Origin: a virus
DNA: 30,737 bases
Virus record (IMG/VR): IMGVR_UViG_3300046804_001093
Span: 1-30,737 of that record
Reading direction: 5' to 3' (one strand)
In this document: positions 14,297-21,986 of the stretch, piece after piece
How positions within the stretch are numbered: position 1 is the first letter of the stretch
How the letters are laid out: each line of letters opens with the position of its first letter
Notes under the pieces: generated by a model
Database searches by the model: none
What the model saw: the letters and a program-made list of their open reading frames with translations, nothing else
Told to the model about the DNA's origin: nothing
Translations under genes and position numbers: made by a program

Positions 14297-14771
14297 AAGT
14301 TTAGATGAGGTAATCATTCTCAATGATTCCACGTATGACAGAGTACTAGACATGTTATGTAGTCCTGATAAGGACAATGTTCAAGTTGCTGTTAGTATTA
14401 TTGAAGCTGTAGATTTTCAAAAGAATGCTCCGTATATCTTATTACTTGCAAAAGATGCAGAAACAAAACTAAAAAGAGATGATAATCCTTTTAGAAAAGA
14501 GTTGTTTGGTGAAGCTACTGAAGATGTAGGAGTATCTAGTTTTAATCATGAGATTAGAACTATGATACAAGCATGTACTAATCAAGCTGATAAGTTAAAC
14601 TACAACGCCATGTATGAAGAACTTACCAGAATAAATACTGATACTGTTGCTATGAACTTCTTCTTAGAAAGATTTGCAGATGCATTAAAGGATCACCTTC
14701 TACAATGGGGTTTTACATTTGTAAAAAGCATGAACTTAAAACTAGTACCTAAAAATAAAACTAATGAATAA
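14289..14771 (+). CDS. Hypothetical helical protein
   Basis: Unrecognised 160-residue protein, mostly helical by composition, with no clear motif. It directly precedes the zincin-VWA gene with an eight-base overlap, so it may be a partner or substrate adaptor of the VWA/MoxR module. That is inference from position only. Confidence 0.6.
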   Translation: MTKSLDEVIILNDSTYDRVLDMLCSPDKDNVQVAVSIIEAVDFQKNAPYILLLAKDAETKLKRDDNPFRKELFGEATEDVGVSSFNHEIRTMIQACTNQADKLNYNAMYEELTRINTDTVAMNFFLERFADALKDHLLQWGFTFVKSMNLKLVPKNKTNE

Positions 14772-15966
14772 TCAAGACAGTCTAGCAAAGACCAGTAAAG
14801 AACTTATGTTGAAGGAACCATTCTATGGTTTACTTCTACTAAGTCTTAACAAAGAGTGGTCTAAAAGAGTTCCTACTGCAGGTGTCAGTAAGAATGCTAT
14901 TAATTTCCAACTTACTATTAATGAAGATTTCTGGAATTCTCTTAGTGAGAATCATAAGAGAGGTCTTCTTAAGCATGAGTTATTGCATATTGGTTTCTTC
15001 CATCTACAATGTCAAGATGAGTTTCCTAATAAGAAACTAGCAAACATTGCTATGGACATTGAGATTAATCAGTACATTGATGAAGATGATCTACCTGAAG
15101 GTGGTTGTACTCTAGAATCATTTGCTCAGTATAACCTACCTCCTAAAGCTGGTTGTAGAGAATACTATAGACTACTACAGGAAGCTGCAGATAAAGAAAA
15201 GCAACAAGGAGATGGTGGTAAATCTAAACTTGAAAAGATTCTTGATGCTATGTCACAAGGTCTATCTCATGATGAAGATGGAGACCCAGTTCCTGATCAT
15301 AGTACATGGGAAGAGTTTGAAAACATGAGTGAAGCTGAAAAGAAATTACTTCAGAGTCAGTCAGAGTATATCTTAAAAGAAATTGCAGAAGCTGTAGAAA
15401 AATCTAGGGGTACTATTCCCGGAGAGTTCCAAGGTATTATTGAAAGACTTAGAACTATAGAACCTCCCAAGTTTGATTGGCGTAGTTATGTTAGAAGATT
15501 TGCAGGTGGATCTAATGAAGTATTCACCAAGAAACTTAGACGTAAAGACAACAAGAGATTTGAAGAAAACCCTGGTCTCAAGATTAAAAACAAGAGACAC
15601 TTGTTGGTTGCTATAGATACTAGTGGTTCTGTAAGTGATAAAGAAGTTAAGGAGTTCCTTAATGAGATTCATCACATACATAAAACTGGTAGTGAAGTAA
15701 CTATACTACAGTGTGATACTACTATTAGGAGTATTGAAAAGTTTAAACCTAACCAAGACATTACATTACATGGTCGTGGAGGTACTGACTTTGATCCTGT
15801 CTTAGAGTATTACAATGAGAACACAAGAAAGTATACGTGCATGTTCTATCTAACAGATGGTGAATGTGACACAAATGTAAAACCAAAAGGTAAAATGTTA
15901 TGGGTAATCTCTACCCGTGGAGAAATCAACAAAGGTCTTCCAGGACCACAAATTAAATTAAACTAA
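14764..15966 (+). CDS. Zincin-like plus VWA domain protein (DUF2201 type)
   Basis: 400-residue protein combining a metallopeptidase-like N-domain and a von Willebrand A domain. KHELLHIGFFH (70-80) contains HELLH, a zincin motif, followed by IAMDIEINQYI (95-105), the DUF2201_N-type third element. After a charged linker, LLVAIDTSGSVS (280-291) supplies the DxSxS metal site of a VWA domain, with GGTDFD and YLTDGE as later pieces. Proteins of this type are usually paired with a MoxR ATPase, which is the next gene. The pair probably remodels or matures a protein complex; target unknown. Confidence 0.85.
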   Translation: MNNQDSLAKTSKELMLKEPFYGLLLLSLNKEWSKRVPTAGVSKNAINFQLTINEDFWNSLSENHKRGLLKHELLHIGFFHLQCQDEFPNKKLANIAMDIEINQYIDEDDLPEGGCTLESFAQYNLPPKAGCREYYRLLQEAADKEKQQGDGGKSKLEKILDAMSQGLSHDEDGDPVPDHSTWEEFENMSEAEKKLLQSQSEYILKEIAEAVEKSRGTIPGEFQGIIERLRTIEPPKFDWRSYVRRFAGGSNEVFTKKLRRKDNKRFEENPGLKIKNKRHLLVAIDTSGSVSDKEVKEFLNEIHHIHKTGSEVTILQCDTTIRSIEKFKPNQDITLHGRGGTDFDPVLEYYNENTRKYTCMFYLTDGECDTNVKPKGKMLWVISTRGEINKGLPGPQIKLN

Positions 15967-15973
15967 AAAAGAA

Positions 15974-17158
15974 ATGGCACAAGTAAGTCTAAACACAGAT
16001 GAGTTAAAGAACTTTGTTCAACACATTGTAGATAACAACAAGTATATTCAGGAGAATGGTAAAATTCCCGTTGCTGTAAATATTGAGGGTGAAGCAGGTA
16101 TTGGTAAGACTAGTACTATCCTGCAGTTTGCTAAGGATAATAACATGCATTTTGTAAAATTATCTTTGAGTCAGCTCGAGGAGTTGGGTGACTTAGTAGG
16201 TTTTCCTATTAAGGAGTTTCAAGTTGTTAAGACTACAGATGATGGACAGAAGGTTACTAAGTGGATACCTGAGAACATTATGCCTATGTATATCCAGCAG
16301 AAGTATGTACCTACTGGAGAAAAGCGTATGACACATGCTCAACCAGAATGGATTCAAGGTAAAGGAGAGAATGGTCTCTTGATTCTTGATGACTATACTC
16401 GTGCAGATGCTAGGTTCATGCAAGCTACTATGGAAATCATTGACCGTCAGGAGTATGTATCATGGAAACTTCCTAAAGGATGGACTGTGTTACTTACTAG
16501 TAATCCTGATAATGGTGATTACCAAGTAACATCTCTTGACAATGCTCAGAAGACTAGGTTTATTACAGCATATCTAAAGTTTGATATTGACTGTTGGGCT
16601 AGATGGGCAGAAGAAAATGAGATTGATACTCGTTGTATTAACTTCATGTTGTTACATCCAGAACTAGTTAAAGATAAAACTAATGCTCGTAGTATTACTA
16701 CATTCTTTAACTCTATCTCTAGCTTTGAGAAGTTTGAAGATAGTCTTCCTATGATTCAGATGATTGGTGAAGGTTCTGTAGGTGGTGAGTTTGCTACTAT
16801 GTTTACTATGTTCATTAACAACAAGTTGGATAAGTTGATTACACCAAAAGATATATTGACTAATGCTAGTTGGGAATATGTAAAAGGTCAGCTTAATGGT
16901 TGTATTGGTATGGCAGGTAACTACCGTGCAGATATTGCTAGCTTGATGACTACTCGTCTTATTAACTATGCAGTACACTATTCTAATGGTAATACTGTAG
17001 ACCAAAAGATGATTGACCGTATTACTAAGCTTATCACAGAAGATGTGTTTAGTAATGACCTTAAGTATTACATTGTTAAAGGTATACTTAATGGTAACAA
17101 ACAGAAGTTTTCCAAGCTCATGCTTAACCCTGAGGTTGTGAAGATGACTGTGAAATAA
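15974..17158 (+). CDS. MoxR-type AAA+ ATPase
   Basis: 394-residue AAA+ protein of the MoxR group. Walker A GEAGIGKT (39-46), LGDLVGFP (71-78), Walker B LLILDDYTRAD (135-145) with MEIIDRQEY afterwards, and sensor-like TSNPDN (175-180) are visible. MoxR ATPases work with VWA proteins as chaperones that insert cofactors or activate complexes. It follows the zincin-VWA gene by seven bases, making a two-gene module. A GAAA-capped hairpin follows the stop. Confidence 0.88.
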   Translation: MAQVSLNTDELKNFVQHIVDNNKYIQENGKIPVAVNIEGEAGIGKTSTILQFAKDNNMHFVKLSLSQLEELGDLVGFPIKEFQVVKTTDDGQKVTKWIPENIMPMYIQQKYVPTGEKRMTHAQPEWIQGKGENGLLILDDYTRADARFMQATMEIIDRQEYVSWKLPKGWTVLLTSNPDNGDYQVTSLDNAQKTRFITAYLKFDIDCWARWAEENEIDTRCINFMLLHPELVKDKTNARSITTFFNSISSFEKFEDSLPMIQMIGEGSVGGEFATMFTMFINNKLDKLITPKDILTNASWEYVKGQLNGCIGMAGNYRADIASLMTTRLINYAVHYSNGNTVDQKMIDRITKLITEDVFSNDLKYYIVKGILNGNKQKFSKLMLNPEVVKMTVK

Positions 17159-17174
17159 TAATAATAACTGTTGG

Positions 17175-17198
17175 TGAGCCGGGAGAAATCCCGGTTCA
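17175..17198 (+). terminator. GAAA-tetraloop hairpin after the MoxR gene
   Basis: A ten-base-pair stem (TGAGCCGGGA 17175-17184 with TCCCGGTTCA 17189-17198, one G-U pair) capped by GAAA lies in the 59-base gap before the next ATG. No T run follows, so it may be a processing site, an RNA stability element or a weak terminator rather than an intrinsic terminator. Confidence 0.55.
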
Positions 17199-17217
17199 TT
17201 AACATAATCTTACAAAC

Positions 17218-18348
17218 ATGGTGACTAAACTAACAGATAAAATATCTGATTCTAGTATCCCCAGTAAATTAAAATTTGTAGAAGAAACTGTAAATTATAT
17301 TTATCTACCTGATATAGATAACTATAGAAGTAAAGTACTAGTTACTGAGTTACATCTAGTTAATAAAGAGTCTTATCACAAGCTCGGAAATCTATTAGGA
17401 GGTAATGACAAGTATACTATTCAAAAGAAAGACAGACTGTTTGTATTCCCCGGATGTACTATTCCAGCATATAAACTTAAAGAGTATGCTAAGAATGCAG
17501 GTGCTGTACTAGTAAAGGATATAGATAAAGCAACTGTGTATCTAGGTAATACTACTGGTTTGTTTGAACCCGGGTATGACGAAAGATACCAGCTTCCTGA
17601 TAAAGCATTAGCTGGTGTTATAACAAGTACTACGTTCATTCCCTGTAATGACTATACTAAAGATTTTGTGGCTAGTAAAAACATAACACATATCTTTGAT
17701 GAAGAGCCTCATACAAGACTTAGTCATGGAAGATATCTTATAGGAGGTGCTGTTACTAATCACTTTAGTAAGTACAACTATTGTCCTAATGATATAATAC
17801 TAGAGAAGCCTAGTTCTGTTTGTGTAATAACTAATCCGGGTTTAGATCTTATATTTAGAATACTTGCTAACAAGATTCCTGTTGTTTCAGAAGAGCACTT
17901 CCTCAAATCTCATGGTAAAATGATTCATCTAGATCAAGACTTATATAATAGTTTAGATATGATGTTCAATAGTCCATCTTTGGAAGATCATCTGACAGCA
18001 TGTAAGATCTTATTTAACTGTGATGTTACTGATGAGCCACATTTAATATGGAAACTTTCTAATAAGCATTACTACAAAATAGGTACGTCAGATAACAGAA
18101 GAACTAAAGACTATAAGTTATTTAATTCTCTTAGTAAGTTTGAGGAGTATAATGGTATGGATGAACACGAGTTACTTCCTGATCTTGCTAAAGCAGATAG
18201 ACTAACTGAAGAAGACTATACCCGTATTGTTAATGAGTTATCAGATCATGCCTATAAGTATTGTACAAACTTTGAAGATGAATATCTTAATCAAAGTTTT
18301 ACATGGAAGTACACATATGAAGAATACATAAATAAATATTCAAAATGA
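17218..18348 (+). CDS. Paralogous phage protein A, possible BRCT-like segment
   Basis: Unrecognised 376-residue protein. Residues about 72-111 (FPGCTIPAYKLKEYAKNAGA, then VLVKDIDKATVYLGN) line up with a similar part of the next gene's product. This strand-helix-strand pattern, with GC, KLK and a KA[TD] ending, is loosely reminiscent of a BRCT domain, but no diagnostic residue is seen. The remainder is mixed alpha/beta. It starts a unit after the hairpin and overlaps its paralog by four bases. Confidence 0.65.
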   Translation: MVTKLTDKISDSSIPSKLKFVEETVNYIYLPDIDNYRSKVLVTELHLVNKESYHKLGNLLGGNDKYTIQKKDRLFVFPGCTIPAYKLKEYAKNAGAVLVKDIDKATVYLGNTTGLFEPGYDERYQLPDKALAGVITSTTFIPCNDYTKDFVASKNITHIFDEEPHTRLSHGRYLIGGAVTNHFSKYNYCPNDIILEKPSSVCVITNPGLDLIFRILANKIPVVSEEHFLKSHGKMIHLDQDLYNSLDMMFNSPSLEDHLTACKILFNCDVTDEPHLIWKLSNKHYYKIGTSDNRRTKDYKLFNSLSKFEEYNGMDEHELLPDLAKADRLTEEDYTRIVNELSDHAYKYCTNFEDEYLNQSFTWKYTYEEYINKYSK

Positions 18349-19466
18349 AAATACCATTTAAAACATTAGACTACGCATATGACGTAGATATTGTAGATTA
18401 TGTTCCTTATTTAAAAACAAACTCTATTGAAGTACTAGATGAAAAAGTTTTTACTGAAGATGGTAATTACTGGGGTATAGCTGTAGAAAACTTATATAAA
18501 AGCACATTCTCTAATAAAGAACTAGATCTTAAACCAGGTAATACTATTTACTTTGATAAAGGATGCAAGGTATCTCGTGAGAAACTAAAAGGTTTACTTG
18601 AGAGAACTAACTGTAAAGTAATCCGTGATCATAGTAAAGCTGATATTCTTATTACATCCTTAAGTTCATTTGAGAGTGTATTTAAACGTACAAAGTATCA
18701 TAAGTATAATACCTTAAACTATGTAAAACCTTTTACTCATGATAAAAGATTTAATCACGGTATTCTTATGGAGCAAGATGCTGCAGAAAAGATTAGTGAG
18801 TTGATAAAGAATCATTATCCTAGTTTATTGGATAAGAGACAGTCTTGGAGTAATATAAAAACTTGGTATGATGTAGGAACTAATAATGTTTTTCTAAAGT
18901 CTGATATCATGTCTAGTATTACTATGCTATATCATGAATCTAAGGGTAATGTATATGATGAGTCCGCTATACTTAAACTAATGGGTGAGACAACAATAGA
19001 CTTAGATGGTTACAAAAGCATGTGTAGTATGATGGAATCCTCAGATAAGGGTAACCATAATATTGTAATGACCATCATGGCTAACTGTAACTATGAAAGA
19101 AGTATAGGTTATATTATGATGTTACTCTTTAAGTATGGTTACAGGATGTGGGATAATCCTCTTAGAAATAGTGTAGCATTTAAAGGTGTTATTTCATATG
19201 TAGATCTTAATGCATACAAACTTAACTATAACTATGGACATGTTCTGAGGGTATGTTCTGAGAAAGGTATTCTTACCCAAGATATGATTGATATTATATA
19301 TGCAGAAGGTCTAAATGAAATAGGATATGATGATGATCATCTAACTATTACCAGTTATGATTTTAACCCAGAAGTAAAACAAAAACTTTATTCAAGATTA
19401 GAAAATGATAACAGACTTTCAAGCGGAGGAGAAGTTCTACAACAAGAAGTTCAGCTTCAGTTATAG
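18345..19466 (+). CDS. Paralogous phage protein B
   Basis: Unrecognised 373-residue protein, similar in size to its upstream neighbour and sharing the block FDKGCKVSREKLKGLLER, then CKVIRDHSKADILITS (about 70-105). Outside this block the two have diverged, consistent with an old tandem duplication followed by specialisation. The C-terminal part is helical and ends QQEVQLQL. The last 62 bases overlap the RecB-like nuclease gene, an unusually long overlap. Confidence 0.65.
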   Translation: MKIPFKTLDYAYDVDIVDYVPYLKTNSIEVLDEKVFTEDGNYWGIAVENLYKSTFSNKELDLKPGNTIYFDKGCKVSREKLKGLLERTNCKVIRDHSKADILITSLSSFESVFKRTKYHKYNTLNYVKPFTHDKRFNHGILMEQDAAEKISELIKNHYPSLLDKRQSWSNIKTWYDVGTNNVFLKSDIMSSITMLYHESKGNVYDESAILKLMGETTIDLDGYKSMCSMMESSDKGNHNIVMTIMANCNYERSIGYIMMLLFKYGYRMWDNPLRNSVAFKGVISYVDLNAYKLNYNYGHVLRVCSEKGILTQDMIDIIYAEGLNEIGYDDDHLTITSYDFNPEVKQKLYSRLENDNRLSSGGEVLQQEVQLQL

Positions 19467-20373
19467 TAGTTTAAACAAACTACTTTTTGTACCAAACACA
19501 TTTTATAAACATTATATTCTCGGAGAACGTGAAGATAAGCTTGATCCTCATTTAATTGAGGGTCGAGCTCTTCATTGTTTACTCCTTGAGGAAGAGAAGT
19601 TTAATGAATACTTTACGGTATCATTAGCAAATCTTCCTGGTGATAATGCACGTAAAGTTATTGACAAAGTGTATTCACTATCTTGCCAAGATGGTTGTGA
19701 AGCATTATCTTTGTCATCACATGAGGTAATCATACTTGATATTCTGAGAGAGATTAATCTACACCAGAGTCTGAAAACAGACCAACAGCGTATAGATAAA
19801 GTACTCACTGCAGAGAATATTAACTATTACGAGTTTCTTAAATCAAAGGGTTCCAAGACTGTTATAGATCAGGAAACCTATGATAAACTTAAAGGTTATG
19901 TAGAGATCATTCGTAGTAATGCATCTGTTACTAGCTTGCTTCAGTTAGGTTCTCCTAACAGTTGGAGTGAGGTGCCACTAGAAGCAGATACACAATATAC
20001 GTTTGGTTTAAAGGGTATCATAGATAATTATACATATGATCCTGCTACTAAGGTTGTTACAATTAATGACTTTAAAACCACTGGAAAAACAATTTCCGAG
20101 TTTAAAGAAACTGTAGACTATTACAAGTACTGGTTACAAGCAGCCGTCTATTACAAACTAATAGAAGCAAATGTTAAAGATGTTTCAGAGATCAGATTTA
20201 ATTTCATAGTAATTGATAAGTACCAACAGGTATTCGCGTTTCCTGTTTGTGCTGCTACATTGCATAGCTGGATCTGGCAACTAGATGAATCTTTAATGAA
20301 AGCTAATTATCACTACAGTAATAGAAGATATGATTTACCTTATAACTATATTGTAAATAAGGTAACCTTGTAA
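19405..20373 (+). CDS. RecB/Cas4-like PD-(D/E)XK nuclease
   Basis: 322-residue nuclease of the PD-(D/E)XK superfamily. SSLNKLLFVPNTFYKHYI (21-38) and EGRALHCLLLEEE (52-64, with His57) match the N-terminal pattern of phage RecB-like exonucleases; the catalytic core is GIID (204-207), then INDFKTTG (220-227) with Asp222 and Lys224, then QAAVYY (245-250). It probably resects ends for the Sak4/SSB recombination set. No earlier good start avoids the 62-base overlap with the upstream gene. Confidence 0.85.
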   Translation: MITDFQAEEKFYNKKFSFSYSSLNKLLFVPNTFYKHYILGEREDKLDPHLIEGRALHCLLLEEEKFNEYFTVSLANLPGDNARKVIDKVYSLSCQDGCEALSLSSHEVIILDILREINLHQSLKTDQQRIDKVLTAENINYYEFLKSKGSKTVIDQETYDKLKGYVEIIRSNASVTSLLQLGSPNSWSEVPLEADTQYTFGLKGIIDNYTYDPATKVVTINDFKTTGKTISEFKETVDYYKYWLQAAVYYKLIEANVKDVSEIRFNFIVIDKYQQVFAFPVCAATLHSWIWQLDESLMKANYHYSNRRYDLPYNYIVNKVTL

Positions 20374-20383
20374 AACAAGCAAC

Positions 20384-20950
20384 ATGCTTAAAAATTTGTA
20401 TAAGAAATACACTCAAAAGTCTCGGATATTTTTATATCCACTTTTGAATATCAAAAGAGGTTCTTCTGTAGTTCCAATACAGACCTATGTGTCTGTTGAG
20501 GGATTACATAAACCTGATGATATGAAGTTGATTTGTTTGTATGATGTGAGAACGGACTTAGAATTTAGGATGTTTGAGAAATCTAGACTAGTTGGAAACC
20601 CCCGATTTGAGAATTATATAGAGATTGAAGATGAAAAATGTTTATATATTTTTGACTTCTCTACTGATGCTCACTTATGGGATTGTTTTCTTAAAGGTAA
20701 GTTTTCTAAAATAAACTCTGATACTAAGATGGCAATACTTAATTTCTTTTCGAATAATCCTTCGAACAGAGATTTGATTAATAGCTATCTAAATCCAGAA
20801 AACTATTTTAAAACTTATGCAGAATACTTAAATGTTCCTGTTAAAGAACTAAGAGACGTAGGTGAACTATGTTCCATTCCGGACATTAATGAGGAGACTC
20901 TTAAGGTTTCGGTGAAACAAAATCAATTTCTATCTATATTTGAACTTTAA
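20384..20950 (+). CDS. Hypothetical protein with clamp-binding-like C-terminus
   Basis: Unrecognised 188-residue protein. It begins with a basic segment (LKNLYKKYTQKSRIFLYPLL) and has a mixed alpha/beta body. It ends QFLSIFEL (181-188), resembling a sliding-clamp-binding peptide. Located between the RecB-like nuclease and the polymerase, consistent with a replisome role. No enzyme motif recognised. Confidence 0.65.
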   Translation: MLKNLYKKYTQKSRIFLYPLLNIKRGSSVVPIQTYVSVEGLHKPDDMKLICLYDVRTDLEFRMFEKSRLVGNPRFENYIEIEDEKCLYIFDFSTDAHLWDCFLKGKFSKINSDTKMAILNFFSNNPSNRDLINSYLNPENYFKTYAEYLNVPVKELRDVGELCSIPDINEETLKVSVKQNQFLSIFEL

Positions 20951-20961
20951 AAACCAATATT

Positions 20962-21339
20962 ATGAATAATATGATGCTTATTACTTCCACATGGAAGAAC
21001 GGTAAGACATTCAAAATGATCCCAACAGATGCAGAATGTCCTTACGTAGAATGTATTTTTGATGCTGACATGAAAGTGTTAGCTGTCATTGGTGCAGTGC
21101 AGAAAGATATCTTTCACATGATGCCAAAGATTGATCCTAACGGTGATATCGAAATGAGAAAGACTCCTAGTCGTGAGGGTAAACCTTACAAAGAAGAGCG
21201 TCGTACTATCGAAACTTTCCAAGAATACTATATTGAGGAAGTGAGTGAGATTCGCGAGTTCGTAAAGATGTTTGCTATCAATGCTAGTACGTTTGATATC
21301 GAGCAGTACATTACAAAACCTGTAGAAACAGCTGAATAA
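20962..21339 (+). CDS. Hypothetical protein upstream of the polymerase
   Basis: Unrecognised 125-residue protein. Strand-rich first half (MMLITSTWKNGKTFKMIP, ECIFDADMKVLAVIGA), a charged middle with many Lys/Arg/Glu, and a helical C-terminus. No motif recognised. It may originally have adjoined the polymerase gene before the HNH gene came between them. Confidence 0.6.
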   Translation: MNNMMLITSTWKNGKTFKMIPTDAECPYVECIFDADMKVLAVIGAVQKDIFHMMPKIDPNGDIEMRKTPSREGKPYKEERRTIETFQEYYIEEVSEIREFVKMFAINASTFDIEQYITKPVETAE

Positions 21340-21369
21340 TGACTAACTTAAAATTTCTTTAGTTTTCTT

Positions 21370-21399
21370 TTGTTTCATAATCGTTTTTTAGTATATTTG
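21370..21399 (+). promoter_or_regulatory. Bacteroidota-type promoter P3
   Basis: TTG at 21370-21372, exactly 19 bases, TATATTTG at 21392-21399. Expected start near 21405, about a dozen bases before the ATG of the HNH gene at 21417. The endonuclease thus appears to carry its own promoter, although read-through from upstream is possible. Confidence 0.8.
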
Positions 21400-21416
21400 A
21401 TTATAAGACATTAATC

Positions 21417-21986
21417 ATGGAAACTAAAATTTGCACAAAGTGTAAATCAGAAAAACCTATTTCTGATTTTAGAAAAGATCAATATAGTACCAAGGGGTAT
21501 CATCCCCATTGTAGACAATGCTATAACGAGTCTCAGCGTAAATACAGACGTAATAATAAAGAAGGTGTAAATAACTATGCTAAAAATTATTACAATGAAA
21601 ACTCTGAGAGAATTCACACTATGCGAAAACTTAGAAAAAATGGTGAGGATACATCCCACCTACATTCTAAAAAAGAAGTTTCCAGTAATACTAAAGAGGG
21701 ATGGAAAAAAATCATTGAAAGAAAATGGAAAGCTAATGGAATTTTAGACATGAGTTATGAAAGATATGAAGCTATGCTAGAATCTCAAGATTATTCTTGT
21801 TTGATATGTTCAAAACAACATACTGAAGAAAAAAAACTTTTTGTAGATCATTGTCATAATACAGGACACGTTCGTGGATTATTATGTAATAACTGCAATA
21901 ACGGTATGGGTAAATTAAAAGATTCTGTAGAGCTACTTGAAAAAGCAATAACTTATTTAAAAAAGAATGATTATGGTCTTGTCTAA
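21417..21986 (+). CDS. HNH endonuclease, endonuclease VII-like fold
   Basis: 189-residue nuclease. An N-terminal zinc ribbon (C6, C9, C32, C35) leads into a basic helical linker, then the nuclease core with C128/C131, VDHCHNTGHVRG (143-154) and C157/C160 followed by NNG. This is the recombination endonuclease VII type of HNH protein (Cys4 zinc plus DH..H). Homing endonucleases of this kind invade phage genomes, and its own promoter and its place directly against the polymerase start support a mobile origin. Overlaps the polymerase ATG by 20 bases. A resolvase role is the alternative. Confidence 0.85.
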   Translation: METKICTKCKSEKPISDFRKDQYSTKGYHPHCRQCYNESQRKYRRNNKEGVNNYAKNYYNENSERIHTMRKLRKNGEDTSHLHSKKEVSSNTKEGWKKIIERKWKANGILDMSYERYEAMLESQDYSCLICSKQHTEEKKLFVDHCHNTGHVRGLLCNNCNNGMGKLKDSVELLEKAITYLKKNDYGLV

